64,000 nucleotides of DNA from Kribbella pratensis (lineage in GTDB: Bacteria; Actinomycetota; Actinomycetes; Propionibacteriales; Kribbellaceae). Every line of letters starts with the position of its first letter. Position 1 is the first letter of the stretch. The stretch covers positions 1,433,473-1,497,472 of the forward strand of contig NZ_SODP01000001.1 in NCBI RefSeq assembly GCF_004365355.1. Reading direction: 5' to 3'. This document shows positions 25,490-35,332 of the stretch, piece by piece. The position numbers and the translations under genes were made by a program. Below the pieces are notes generated by a model, which was not told where the DNA came from, ran no database searches, and saw only the letters and a program-made list of their open reading frames with translations.

Positions 25490-26848
25490 TCAGTGACCGA
25501 ACGTGAACCAGTTGAGGTTGACGTAGTCGGCGGGTTGGCCGCTGGTGAAGGTGATGTAGACGGTATGGACGGCGGTGACCGACGACATGTTGGCGGGGAT
25601 GGTCCGCCAGGACTGCCAGCCGCCGGTGTTGCCGACCGCGAAGCTGCCGATCGGGGCGTTGGATCGGTTGTCGAGGCGTACTTCGACCAGTCCGCTGACC
25701 CCTCCTCCGGCGCCTGACGCCACACGTGCCACGAACTGCGTCGCCGCCGTGCTGCCGAAGTCGATGCCGTTGTACTGCGCCCAGTCGCCGTTCCCGATCT
25801 GCATCAGGTTCTGGCCGCCGCCGGTGTCCGTGGTCGTCTCCAGGCCCATCCCGGACTGCGCCGCGTACGACTCCGCCTGCAACGTGCCGTACGCCGACGA
25901 GCCGCCCGGCGGGGGAGTCGTCGGAGGCGGAGTGGTGCCGCCGCCCTTCGTCGACACCGCGACGTAGTCGACCGTCATCGGGCGATCCGGCACGGTCGAC
26001 GCGCGCGGCGTCGGGCCGTTGAGCGCATCCGGGAACGCGCCACCGATCGCCAGGTTGAGCAGGACGAAGTACCCGGCATGCGACGTCATGTTCGACCAGG
26101 TGTCAGCCGGCAACTGCCCCTGGCTGACCGAATGGAACTGCTGCCCGTCGACGTACCAGCGCAACTGGTTCGGCGACACCGACGTGTCCCACTCGAACCG
26201 GTAGGTGTGGAACGCGGACTGGCAGCTCGACCCCGGGCACGCGCGGTTCGCGCCGATCCCGGTGGTCTCGTTGCACGGGCCGCCCGGGCTCACGCCGCAG
26301 TGCAGCACGCCCCAGACCGAGTTGATCCCGTTGACGTTCTCCATGATGTCGAACTCGCCGATGCCCGGCCAGTTCCAGTAGTTCCCGCGGTACGGCGCAC
26401 CGAGCGCCCAGAACGCGGGCCAGTACCCGAGCGCCGCGTCACCGGTCACGTTCGGCATCTGGATCCGGCTCTCGATCGCCAGCACACCGCCCGACGGCGG
26501 CTTGAAGTCGCTCCGCTGACTCTCGATCCGCGCCGAGGTCCAGTTGCCGGCTCCGTCCCGGCGCGGCGTGATCCGCAGGTTCCCGGTGCCGTCGAGCGAC
26601 ACGTTGTCCGGACTGTTCGTGTAGTTCTGGATCTCGCCGGTACCCCAGTTCCCGGGGCCGCCCGGGTAACCGTGCCCGGTGTCGATGATCCAGTTGGAGC
26701 CGGACGGCAGAGAGCCGCTCGACCCGTTGAAGTCGTCACTCCACACCGTCGTCCAGCCGTCCGTAGGCGGCGGGACACTCGCCTGCGCGAGCGGTACGAC
26801 GGCCAGCAGAGGCGCCAGCAGCGCAAGTACAAAGGGGCGGGTACGCAT
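25490..26848 (-). CDS. Secreted glycoside hydrolase family 16 beta-glucanase with CBM6-like domain
   Basis: The protein has 452 residues: a signal peptide (1-23), a GH16 domain with the active-site motif GEFDIMEN (164-171; E165 and E170 are the catalytic pair), a Pro/Thr linker near 300-315, and a C-terminal CBM6-type jelly roll (TLQAESYAAQSG, NGDWAQYNGIDFG). It probably cleaves beta-1,3-glucans such as fungal wall or laminarin. A LacI-family type operator, TGGGAGCGCTCTCA, lies 8 bases upstream of the ATG, so it is likely repressed without an inducing oligosaccharide. Confidence 0.93.
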   Translation of the reverse strand: MRTRPFVLALLAPLLAVVPLAQASVPPPTDGWTTVWSDDFNGSSGSLPSGSNWIIDTGHGYPGGPGNWGTGEIQNYTNSPDNVSLDGTGNLRITPRRDGAGNWTSARIESQRSDFKPPSGGVLAIESRIQMPNVTGDAALGYWPAFWALGAPYRGNYWNWPGIGEFDIMENVNGINSVWGVLHCGVSPGGPCNETTGIGANRACPGSSCQSAFHTYRFEWDTSVSPNQLRWYVDGQQFHSVSQGQLPADTWSNMTSHAGYFVLLNLAIGGAFPDALNGPTPRASTVPDRPMTVDYVAVSTKGGGTTPPPTTPPPGGSSAYGTLQAESYAAQSGMGLETTTDTGGGQNLMQIGNGDWAQYNGIDFGSTAATQFVARVASGAGGGVSGLVEVRLDNRSNAPIGSFAVGNTGGWQSWRTIPANMSSVTAVHTVYITFTSGQPADYVNLNWFTFGH

Positions 26849-26855
26849 GAACCTA

Positions 26856-26869
26856 TGGGAGCGCTCTCA
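26856..26869 (-). promoter_or_regulatory. LacI-type (CebR-like) operator before the GH16 gene
   Basis: TGGGAGCGCTCTCA differs by one base from the CebR box TGGGAGCGCTCCCA known in actinomycetes for cello-oligosaccharide control. It lies in the 5' region of the glucanase gene. Confidence 0.7.
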
Positions 26870-26890
26870 TCGCACACTGTCAACAGTTCG

Positions 26891-27763
26891 TCACAGCTGC
26901 GTTCGATAGACCGTCGTACTGCGGCGGACCCGCATGCCGAGGCGTTCGTACATCGCCAGCGCGCCGGTACCGGAATGCGTCCAGAGTATGCAGGTACTGC
27001 GACCGCGGGCGAGGAACTCGGCACACGTCCGGTCGAGCATCGCGCGGGCGACGCCCTTCCTCCGCTGGTCGTCCCGGACGGCGAGCTGCTCGACGTACCC
27101 CTCGTCGGCGTCGAGCGCGATCACCGCACCGACCACCTCGTCTCCGGCGTACGCGAGCGTCGACACGTCCGGGAGGAACGTCGACCGCCCGACTGTGAGC
27201 TCGCTCCACTCCTCGAAGCCCTTGCGCCGCGGCTGGAACGCCGCGAACGCCGCCTCGATCAGCTCGTACACCTCCTGCGCGCGGGACGCGTCGTACCCGG
27301 ACAGCCGGATGCCTTCGGGGACAGCCAACGGGTGCGGACTGATTGGTCGCTCCAACAACCAGTTCGTCGCCAGGACGTCGCAGCCGCGGGACCGCAGTAG
27401 CTCGGTCCCGGCGAGATCGGCATCGTCGACGATCTGCGCGAACCACTCGCTGCCGCGCGCCCGCGAACCTGCCTCCGCCCAGTCGAGCAGCCGCGTCCCG
27501 ATCCCGAGCCCGCGGTACGACGGGTGGACGTCGATCTGCGCGTGCTTGCCGTCGTGCAACCACGCCCACGCCGCCAGGTCGCCGTTCGGAGCGACGACGA
27601 CCAGGGTGTCGCGCTCCAGCCGGATCAACGGCCGGCTCAGATTGGCGGCCACCTGATCCGGAATCACCTCGGCCTGCCCGTGCCACTCGCGCTCGTTGGC
27701 GGCGATCAGGCGGTAGATGGCGTCCGCGTCATCGAAGGTGGCCGGCCGGTCGGTGAAGTCCAT
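26891..27763 (-). CDS. Tandem GNAT acetyltransferase, MshD-like
   Basis: The protein has 290 residues with two GNAT domains. The first has IDVHPSYRGLGIGTRLL and the second has LAVRDDQRRKGVARAMLD, each with the acetyl-CoA loop. The layout is that of mycothiol synthase MshD and related double GNAT proteins, but identity with MshD itself is not assured. ATG 27763 is chosen since AGGA is 7 bases upstream. It is a single gene between the GH16 and SerB genes on the minus strand. Confidence 0.85.
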   Translation of the reverse strand: MDFTDRPATFDDADAIYRLIAANEREWHGQAEVIPDQVAANLSRPLIRLERDTLVVVAPNGDLAAWAWLHDGKHAQIDVHPSYRGLGIGTRLLDWAEAGSRARGSEWFAQIVDDADLAGTELLRSRGCDVLATNWLLERPISPHPLAVPEGIRLSGYDASRAQEVYELIEAAFAAFQPRRKGFEEWSELTVGRSTFLPDVSTLAYAGDEVVGAVIALDADEGYVEQLAVRDDQRRKGVARAMLDRTCAEFLARGRSTCILWTHSGTGALAMYERLGMRVRRSTTVYRTQL

Positions 27764-27820
27764 GGCCCGATCCTGCCGCATCCCGGCCGGTCGGCCGCGA
27801 CGTTTTGCAGCTTGTTGCGA

Positions 27821-29044
27821 TCAGGCCGGGCTCTCGGCGTCGGCTACTTCCACCTCTTCGCGGGTGATGCCGAGCAGGTAGAGGATCGTGTCGAGGTAGG
27901 GGACGCTGAGGTGAGTGTCGGCAGCCGCACGAACCACCGGCTTTGCGTTGAACGCGACGCCGAGGCCGGCCGCGGCGAGCATGTCGAGGTCGTTCGCGCC
28001 GTCGCCGATGGCAACGGTCTGGGTGAGCGGAGTCCCGGAGCGGGCAGCGAACTCGCGCAGCGCGGCCGCCTTGCCGGCCCGGTCCACGATCTCGCCCACG
28101 ACGCGGCCGGTGAGTACGCCGTCGACGATCTCGAGCTCGTTCGCCTTCGCGTAGTCGATACCCAGCTCGGCCGCGAGCTGGTCGGTGATCTGGCTGAACC
28201 CGCCGCTGACGATCGCGAACTGGTAGCCGAGGCGCTTCAACGTGCGGACCAAGGTCCGGGCGCCGGGCGCCAGCTCGATCGCGGCGTACACCTCGTCGAG
28301 CGCGGTGGCCGGCAGGCCTTCGAGTGCCGCGACGCGATGCCGGAGCGATTCCTCGAAGTCCAGCTCGCCGCGCATCGCCTTCTCGGTGACGGCGGCGACC
28401 TCCTCCAGCCGGCCGGCGTGCTCGGCGAGCATCTCGATGACCTCGCCCTGGATGAGCGTCGAATCGACGTCCATCACGATCAGCCGCTTGGCCCGCCGGT
28501 ACAGGCCGCCGTCCTGGACCGCGACGTCGAGCCCTTGCCGGACGCCTTCGAGCGCGAGGACCGTCCGCAGCCGCTCCGGATCGGCGCCCGAGACCGCGAT
28601 CTCCATCGCGGTGACCGGATACCGCGCCATCCGGCTGATCCGGTCGATGTTCGCGCCGGTGTCGGCGATCCGGCCCGCGATCGCGGCCAGCCCGGCGGCC
28701 GACAGCGGCCGGCCGATCACGGTGACCTGGCTGCGGCCCTTGCGCCGCGGCTCGTTGTCGCCGACACCCTTCTTCACCGAGATGTCGACGTCGAGCGCGG
28801 TGGCGAGCGCCTTCAGTTCGTCCTTCAGGTCCTTGTGGTCACGCGGCGCGGACAGCAGTACACCGAGCACGAGGCGCCCCCGCAGGACGACCTGCTCGGC
28901 GTCGATGACCTCGAGCCCGCGCGACGCGATCGTAGAGAGAACCGCGGAGGTCAGGCCGGGCCGGTCGGTCCCCGTCAACGTCACCAGCAGGGTCGGCCGC
29001 TCGGCCGCTGCAGTCTCGAGTTCAAGCTCAGTGGGATCAGTCAT
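27821..29044 (-). CDS. serB: Phosphoserine phosphatase SerB with N-terminal ACT domain
   Basis: The protein has 407 residues. The N-terminal ACT region (LLVTLTGTDRPGLTSAVL) and a second ACT-like segment are followed by a HAD phosphatase domain with VMDVDSTLIQGE (nucleophile Asp), IVSGGFSQIT and AIGDGANDLDML. It hydrolyses phosphoserine to serine; the ACT part likely senses serine. ATG 29044 is used; an upstream frame to 29122 has no family match. It is well conserved across actinomycetes. Confidence 0.95.
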   Translation of the reverse strand: MTDPTELELETAAAERPTLLVTLTGTDRPGLTSAVLSTIASRGLEVIDAEQVVLRGRLVLGVLLSAPRDHKDLKDELKALATALDVDISVKKGVGDNEPRRKGRSQVTVIGRPLSAAGLAAIAGRIADTGANIDRISRMARYPVTAMEIAVSGADPERLRTVLALEGVRQGLDVAVQDGGLYRRAKRLIVMDVDSTLIQGEVIEMLAEHAGRLEEVAAVTEKAMRGELDFEESLRHRVAALEGLPATALDEVYAAIELAPGARTLVRTLKRLGYQFAIVSGGFSQITDQLAAELGIDYAKANELEIVDGVLTGRVVGEIVDRAGKAAALREFAARSGTPLTQTVAIGDGANDLDMLAAAGLGVAFNAKPVVRAAADTHLSVPYLDTILYLLGITREEVEVADAESPA

Positions 29045-29097
29045 CGCACCCCGAACGCTACATAAATGAGATGACCGTCCAATGGCCGGTCCAGATC

Positions 29098-29832
29098 TCA
29101 AGCATGAACCGGCGGCGCGCACGCCGCGACCAAAGCCCGGCGGGCCGCGGCGGCCAGGTCGAGAAGCGCCCGCCGGCGGGCGTCGGCCTCGGCCCCGGTG
29201 ACCGCCGAACCGTCGTCCGCGAGCGCAGCGTCCGCGATCGCCAGACAGCGGCGCGCGGTCGCGGCGGTCTTCACCGCGCGTGGTTCGTAGCCGGGAGCAA
29301 GATCGTCGCCGCGACCGCGACCGATCTTCCGGATGTCGATCAGCGCGTCCGCGACCTCCGGATTCCAGCGCGCGACGTCCAGCGCGGCCAACGATTCGGC
29401 CGCGTCGATCAGCGCCAGCCGCAGACCGCGGTCCGCCTCACCGAAGTCAGCCGGCGCCGGGCTCGCCGCCGGCAGCACGGACCATTGCACGGCCGGTCCG
29501 ACGTACGACGGAACCAGCCCGAGCTCGGGCCCGGTGAGGACGACGGCCTCGCCGGTCTCCAAGGCGGCCTCGTTGAACGACGGCGGTCCGGCCAGACCGA
29601 TCGGGTCACCCGGGACAGGCAGCGCGAGGTGCGCCTGCGTCGTACCCGCGGCACGCAGCAGGTTGAGCGCGACCGGCAAGGTGGCAGGCTCGGGGTGTCC
29701 GGCCAGTCCGGAGACGTGGTGACCGACGTCGTCACCGAGGATCTTCGACGCGGCGGTATCGGGGTCGCAGGCGCCGGTCAGCATCGCGTTCGTCCACACG
29801 GTGAACCGTACCGAGGCGGAGGTCGTCAGCAC
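29098..29832 (-). CDS. Conserved hypothetical protein
   Basis: A 244-residue protein from GTG 29832 (VLTTSASVRFTVWTNAML), chosen as the likely native start; an upstream start at 29871 is weaker. Ala-rich and soluble, with no signal peptide. I recognise it only as an actinobacterial conserved hypothetical type. It sits upstream of serB on the same strand, divergent from an ABC ATPase gene. Confidence 0.7.
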   Translation of the reverse strand: MLTTSASVRFTVWTNAMLTGACDPDTAASKILGDDVGHHVSGLAGHPEPATLPVALNLLRAAGTTQAHLALPVPGDPIGLAGPPSFNEAALETGEAVVLTGPELGLVPSYVGPAVQWSVLPAASPAPADFGEADRGLRLALIDAAESLAALDVARWNPEVADALIDIRKIGRGRGDDLAPGYEPRAVKTAATARRCLAIADAALADDGSAVTGAEADARRRALLDLAAAARRALVAACAPPVHA

Positions 29833-29881
29833 GCCCGCAAGTCTCTCACCACCCGACCACACGCCATCCACGGCGACCCCT

Positions 29882-29893
29882 TAGGTTTTGAGC
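29882..29893 (+). promoter_or_regulatory. Leaderless-type -10 of the ABC ATPase gene
   Basis: TAGGTT followed by 6 bases and then ATG 29894, with no ribosome site. Confidence 0.5.
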
Positions 29894-30676
<783 letters not shown>

Positions 30677-30789
30677 CCCACCCACGCACCCACCCACGCC
30701 GTCCCGCCCACCGCCCCTCGCCGTCCGGCCCCCGCCCCTCGCCCTCCCGCCGACCGCCCCTCGCCCTCCCGCCCGTCGCTCTCCCGCCA
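30677..30789. repeat. C-rich strand-biased tract with degenerate repeats
   Basis: Nearly pure C, G and T on the plus strand, with recurring CGCCCCTCGCC blocks spaced roughly 25-30 bases. The minus strand is a series of G runs (GGG to GGGGG) that could form G-quadruplexes. It lies just after the ABC ATPase stop and leads straight into palindromic element copy B. No gene is seen. Confidence 0.6.
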
Positions 30790-30874
30790 TCTCAGGGGTC
30801 AACCCCGGAATCGGTGGGATAGGCAGGCAGATTCTGGCGGCCGAACCCTGCAACTCAGGGGTTGACCCCTCAGA
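30790..30874. repeat. Palindrome-ended intergenic element, copy B
   Basis: The end TCTCAGGGGTCAACCCC and its near-complement (one mismatch) bound a core related to that of copy A at 8625-8719, sharing the block GGC-N-GATTC and nearby G runs. It lies between the ABC ATPase and NfeD genes. Confidence 0.8.
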
Positions 30875-30949
30875 CGTTCGGGGAACTGGGCGGAGGGGTG
30901 ACGCGTCCAAACATCTGCTTGCGGGCCGAGACGTGGATAGGCTTGGGAA

Positions 30950-31477
30950 ATGATGGATTGGCTGCGGGACAACGTGTGGGCGGCATGGCTGATGATCGCC
31001 GCCGTCCTCGGCCTGGCCGAGCTGGCCTCGCTCGACTTCACGCTGCTGATGCTGGCCGCCGGTGCGCTCACCGCCGCGGGGGTCGCGGCGTTCTTCCCGG
31101 GACTGCTCTGGCTGCAGATCGTCGTCGGGCTGATCACCGCGGCCGCGATGCTGGGGGCGATCCGCCCGATGATCGTCCGCAAGATCCATCACGGCACCGA
31201 GCTGAAGACCGGCACGGCGCACATCATCGGCCGGTCCGGGACAGTGGTGAAGGAGATCCACCCCGACGGCGGGGGCTCGATCCGGCTCGGCGGTGAGCTC
31301 TGGACCGCCCGGCCGTACGACGAGATCTCGACGATCGCCCCGGGGACGCGGGTCGAGGTGATGCACATCGACGGCGCGACCGCGGTCGTGTACCCGGTCG
31401 GCGAACCGTTGCACCACCAGCTGGACCTGCCCGAGCCGAGCCAGGACCCGAAGCCGTCGGACCCGCCCCAGAGCTGA
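30950..31477 (+). CDS. NfeD family membrane protein
   Basis: The protein has 175 residues. Two or three hydrophobic helices (about 10-85) are followed by a small OB-fold domain (GTAHIIGRSGTVVKEI, TRVEVMHIDGATAVVYPV), the short NfeD form without protease. NfeD proteins partner with SPFH/stomatin proteins to organise membrane microdomains, and such a gene is directly downstream, 158 bases away. The charged Pro-rich tail is not conserved. Confidence 0.92.
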   Translation: MMDWLRDNVWAAWLMIAAVLGLAELASLDFTLLMLAAGALTAAGVAAFFPGLLWLQIVVGLITAAAMLGAIRPMIVRKIHHGTELKTGTAHIIGRSGTVVKEIHPDGGGSIRLGGELWTARPYDEISTIAPGTRVEVMHIDGATAVVYPVGEPLHHQLDLPEPSQDPKPSDPPQS

Positions 31478-31635
31478 CCGGTTGAGTGGGCCCCTGCGCG
31501 CAGTAGTGTCGAAGGTGCAGGACGTGCAAATAGCTGCTCGATCAGGCATCCGACGCGCCGGGAACCGGTACGGCGCCTGCCCCGTCGATACGGAAGACTG
31601 TCCGTCCTGAGGGTCCGTTCGAGTGGAGGGTCAAA

Positions 31636-32790
31636 GTGACCGCGTTCCTCATAGTCCTGGCACTGGTCGCCTTATTGGTGATCGTGACCTTGGTGAAGTC
31701 CGTCCGGGTGGTGCAGCAGCAGACCGTCGGGATCGTCGAGCGGTTCGGCAAGTTCAAGACCGGTCTGCAGCCCGGCCTGAACCTGTTGACGCCGTTCGTC
31801 GACAAGGTCCGCTACACCATCGACATGCGCGAGCAGGTGGTCGCGTTCCCGCCGCAGGGCGTCATCACCGAGGACAACCTGATGGTGTCGATCGACTCCG
31901 TCATCTACTTCCAGGTCAACGACCCGGTCCGGGCGACGTACGAGATCTCGAACTACATCCAGGCCATCGAGCAGCTGACCATGACCACGCTGCGAAACAT
32001 CATCGGTGGTATGGACCTGGAGCAGACGCTGACGTCTCGCGAGGAGATCAACGAGAAGCTCCGGTACGTGCTGGACGAGGCGACCGGCAAGTGGGGCATC
32101 CGGGTCAACCGGGTCGAGCTCCGCTCGATCGACCCGCCGCCCTCGATCCAGGACTCGATGGAGAAGCAGATGCGCGCGGACCGGGACAAGCGCGCCGCGA
32201 TCCTCACCGCGGAAGGTATGCGGCAGTCGGCCGTTCTGTCCGCCGAGGGTCAGAAGCAGTCCGCGATCCTCACCGCCGAAGGTGACAAGCAGTCCCGCAT
32301 CCTCCGCGCCGAGGCCGAGCGGCAGGCACGGATCCTGAAGGCGCAGGGTGAGGCGCAGGCCATCACCACGGTCTTCAACGCGATCCACGCCGGCAAGCCG
32401 GACCAGGGTCTGCTCGCGTACCAGTACCTGCAGATGCTGCCGTCGATCGCCCAGGGCGACGCGAACAAGCTGTGGATCGTGCCGAGCGAGATCGGCGACG
32501 CGCTCAAGGGTCTCGGCAGCGCGGTCGGCCAGGTGGCCGGCATCACCCAGAAGGCCGAGGGCGACTGGCACGCGCCGGAGCTGTCCAACGGCGAGGTGGC
32601 CGAGCTCGACTCGTCCGCTGCCGCGCCGGCAGCGGTGGCGGAGGCCGACAACGCGGTACGCGAGGCGATCGCGGCTGCCGAGTCCGCGGCCGTCAGCACC
32701 CGCAGCCAGGCTGCTGCGCCGGCCACGCCGTCGATCCCGCCGCCTGCTCCGTCCCCGGAGCCGCCGGCCGCGGAGCCGCCGCAGCGCTGA
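31636..32790 (+). CDS. SPFH/Band 7 (stomatin-like) membrane protein
   Basis: The protein has 384 residues: one N-terminal membrane helix (2-22), an SPFH domain (VVQQQTVGIVERFGKF to about 200), then a coiled-coil rich in repeated ILTAEG/ILRAEAE units (about 190-250), and an Ala/Pro-rich tail. It forms oligomeric rings or scaffolds in membrane microdomains. GTG 31636 follows GGAGG closely. It pairs with the NfeD gene upstream, the usual arrangement. Confidence 0.93.
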   Translation: MTAFLIVLALVALLVIVTLVKSVRVVQQQTVGIVERFGKFKTGLQPGLNLLTPFVDKVRYTIDMREQVVAFPPQGVITEDNLMVSIDSVIYFQVNDPVRATYEISNYIQAIEQLTMTTLRNIIGGMDLEQTLTSREEINEKLRYVLDEATGKWGIRVNRVELRSIDPPPSIQDSMEKQMRADRDKRAAILTAEGMRQSAVLSAEGQKQSAILTAEGDKQSRILRAEAERQARILKAQGEAQAITTVFNAIHAGKPDQGLLAYQYLQMLPSIAQGDANKLWIVPSEIGDALKGLGSAVGQVAGITQKAEGDWHAPELSNGEVAELDSSAAAPAAVAEADNAVREAIAAAESAAVSTRSQAAAPATPSIPPPAPSPEPPAAEPPQR

Positions 32791-32937
32791 CAGCTGTACG
32801 TCGTTCCACACGGGCCTCCCCGGTCATCCGGGGAGGCCCTTGTGCTGTCGATTGACTACCAGTCGATCGCATACTGTCTGCCCAATGTGCGGACTGGTGA
32901 GCGCGAGGCGCGATCGGGTGCGTAAAGTCAGGCAGCG

Positions 32938-33684
32938 ATGACATGGTACGAAGCGGTGTTCGTCCTGGTGGCGGGGATGGGCGCGGGAACGATCAACGCC
33001 GTCGTGGGGTCGGGCACCTTGCTCACCTTCCCCGCGTTGCTTGCCGTCGGCATCCCGCCGGTGCTCGCGAACGTCAGCAATACCGTCGGTCTGGCACCGG
33101 GTACTGCAGCGGGCGCGATCGGCTACCGGCGTGAGCTCGAAGGCCAGCGCGGCCGCATGCTGCGGTTGATCCCGGCGTCGCTGGCCGGCGGCATCGTCGG
33201 GGGAGTGCTGCTGCTGACGCTGCCGGACTCCGCGTTCCACGCCGTCGTGCCGGTGCTGATCCTGCTCGGCTGTCTGCTGGTCGCGTTCCAGCCGTGGCTG
33301 TCGAAATGGATCAGCGCTCCGTCACACCTGCATCGCGGCGCCTGGTGGGTGATCCCGGCCGTCTTCGCCACCGGTGTGTACGGCGGGTACTTCGGCGCCG
33401 CGCAAGGCGTCCTGCTGATGGCGATCCTGGGCCTCGGCCTGGACTCGAACCTGCAGCGGATGAACGGCTTGAAGAACGTTCTGGCCACGGTCGTGAACAG
33501 CGTCGCGGCGATCTTGTTCATCGTCGTCCACGACATCGACTGGCTCGCGGCCGGCCTGATCGCGGTCGGCTCGACGATCGGCGGTTTCGTCGGCGCGCGC
33601 TACGGCCGCAAGCTACCGCCGATCGCACTCCGTGCCCTCATCGTCTGCATCGGCATCCTCGCCATCGTCACGCTGGTGTTCTGA
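32938..33684 (+). CDS. TSUP (TauE/SafE) family membrane transporter
   Basis: A 248-residue protein with about eight membrane helices and two related halves, with AGTINAVVGSGTLLTFPAL and YGGYFGAAQGVLLMAIL at equivalent places, as expected for sulfite/sulfonate/organic anion exporters. Substrate is unknown. Its stop lies 17 bases inside the convergent TetR gene, so the 3' ends overlap. Confidence 0.92.
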   Translation: MTWYEAVFVLVAGMGAGTINAVVGSGTLLTFPALLAVGIPPVLANVSNTVGLAPGTAAGAIGYRRELEGQRGRMLRLIPASLAGGIVGGVLLLTLPDSAFHAVVPVLILLGCLLVAFQPWLSKWISAPSHLHRGAWWVIPAVFATGVYGGYFGAAQGVLLMAILGLGLDSNLQRMNGLKNVLATVVNSVAAILFIVVHDIDWLAAGLIAVGSTIGGFVGARYGRKLPPIALRALIVCIGILAIVTLVF

Positions 33685-34318
33685 GCTGCAGGCCGGCCAG
33701 GAGTAGATCCAGCCCGTAGTCGAACTGTTCGTCGCCGCCCGTCGTACGGGCCAGCTCCGGCGCGAGCTCGACGACCGACGGGAAGTCGCGCGCCGACAGC
33801 GACTCCATCGTGGCCCGCAACCGCCGCCACGCCTCGGGATCGCGCCGCTCTGCCGCCATCTGGATCTCCCACGATGTCGAGCCGAGCACATACGTGAACA
33901 ACGTCGTATGTGTGCGGGCCGCCGTCTCCGCGTCGAACCCGGCGGCCCGCAGTACGCCGAGGAGCCCCTCGGCGACGCGCGCCGTTTCGTGGCCGCTCAA
34001 CGGCCGCCCTGCGAGTAGTTGCGCAAGGCAAGGATGCTGGAGCATCAGCAGCCGCAACGACCGGCAGACCGTGCGCACCTGGTCCGGCCACGCCGCATCG
34101 CCGGGCACGGCGGGCAGCAGGCCCATCAGGTGGTCGCGGACGGCGTCGTACAGCTCGTCCTTGTTCCGGAAATAGGTGTAGAGCGCCATCGGGCCGACGC
34201 CGAGCTCGGCGGCCACGCCGCGCAGACTGAAAGCGTCCGTGCCGCGCGACTCCATCACCTCGAGTGCGGTCCGCACGATCAGTTCCGGGCTGAGCGTGTT
34301 CCGCGGTGTCCTGGCCAT
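33668..34318 (-). CDS. TetR family transcriptional regulator
   Basis: The protein has 216 residues. The N-terminal helix-turn-helix (FSLRGVAAELGVGPMALYTYFRNKDEL) and a TetR_C-type ligand domain are present. ATG 34318 follows GGAGG. It is divergent from a quinone reductase gene, and the 50-bp gap has an inverted repeat CGTAC-N8-GTACG over the -10 of that gene, so it likely represses the reductase and Ohr and is released by a ligand such as a quinone. Confidence 0.92.
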   Translation of the reverse strand: MARTPRNTLSPELIVRTALEVMESRGTDAFSLRGVAAELGVGPMALYTYFRNKDELYDAVRDHLMGLLPAVPGDAAWPDQVRTVCRSLRLLMLQHPCLAQLLAGRPLSGHETARVAEGLLGVLRAAGFDAETAARTHTTLFTYVLGSTSWEIQMAAERRDPEAWRRLRATMESLSARDFPSVVELAPELARTTGGDEQFDYGLDLLLAGLQLRTPA

Positions 34319-34346
34319 GTGACGCACCTCCCTCCGACGTTCATAA

Positions 34347-34368
34347 CGTACAGTGTATAGTACGGTGT
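34347..34368 (+). promoter_or_regulatory. TetR operator over a leaderless promoter
   Basis: CGTAC-N8-GTACG (34347-34364) covers the -10 box TATAGT (34356-34361), which ends 7 bases before the ATG of the quinone reductase gene. Binding there would block polymerase. Confidence 0.6.
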
Positions 34369-35322
34369 ATGCGAGCCATTCAGATCACCGAGTTCGGTGG
34401 ACCCGAGGTCCTCAAGATCAGCGATGTCGCGGAGCCGGTCCCCGGCGACGGACAGGTCCTGATCACGGTCGACCGGGCGGGTATCAACTACGCCGACACG
34501 CACCAGGTCGAGAACAGCTACCTGTCCAAGGCGGAGCTCCCGATGATCCCGGGCGGCGAGGTGGTCGGCCGTACTGCGGAGGGCCGTCGCGTCGTGGCCC
34601 TCACCGGCTCCGGTGGGTACGCCGAGAAGGCGCTGATCCACCCGATGCGGGCCTGGGACGTGCCGGAAGGTGTCACCGACGGCCAGGCGCTCGCGCTGAT
34701 CGTCCAGGGTACGACCGCGTGGTACATGCTGAAGCACTCGTCGCACCTGCAGGCCGGTGAATCCGTCCTGGTCCACGCGGGCGCCGGCGGCGTCGGTCAC
34801 CTGTCCATCCAGCTCGCGAAGCTGTGGGGCGCCGGCCGGGTGATCGCGACCGCATCGTCGGAGGAGAAGCGGCAGCAGACCCTCGAGCTCGGCGCCGACG
34901 CCGCAATCGACGGCACGCCGGAAGGTCTGAAGGATCGCATCCTCGACGCGAACGGTGGCAAGCCGGTCGACATCGTGCTGGAGATGGTCGGCGGGCCGAC
35001 ATTCGACGAATCGTTCGCCGCGCTGGCGCCGTTCGGCCGCCTGGTGACCTTCGGGGCGGCGGGCCGCGAGGCCGCCAAGCCGATCGAGCCCGCCCGGCTG
35101 ATGAAGGGTTCGAAGACGGTCGCCGGCTTCTGGCTGGTCGACTGCCTCCGCGACCCGCAGCGCTTCGGCGCCGCGCTGACCGAGCTGTTCGAGTTGACCG
35201 CGAACGGCCGGCTGCGCCCGATCGTCGGCGGCGAGTATGCGCTGTCCGACGCCGCCACCGCTCACGAAGACATGCGTGCCCGCAAGACCGTGGGCAAGCT
35301 CCTGCTCGACCCCACTCGCTAG
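34369..35322 (+). CDS. Zinc-independent NADPH:quinone reductase (MDR family)
   Basis: The protein has 317 residues. The quinone oxidoreductase start MRAIQITEFGGPEVL, GINYADTHQ, and the cofactor motif HAGAGGVGHLSIQLA are present, and zinc-binding cysteines are lacking. It reduces quinones or enals with NADPH. ATG 34369 is used since a TATAGT -10 lies 7 bases upstream. The Ohr gene follows 10 bases later in the same unit, under likely TetR control. Confidence 0.92.
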   Translation: MRAIQITEFGGPEVLKISDVAEPVPGDGQVLITVDRAGINYADTHQVENSYLSKAELPMIPGGEVVGRTAEGRRVVALTGSGGYAEKALIHPMRAWDVPEGVTDGQALALIVQGTTAWYMLKHSSHLQAGESVLVHAGAGGVGHLSIQLAKLWGAGRVIATASSEEKRQQTLELGADAAIDGTPEGLKDRILDANGGKPVDIVLEMVGGPTFDESFAALAPFGRLVTFGAAGREAAKPIEPARLMKGSKTVAGFWLVDCLRDPQRFGAALTELFELTANGRLRPIVGGEYALSDAATAHEDMRARKTVGKLLLDPTR

Positions 35323-35332
35323 GAGATCAGAT

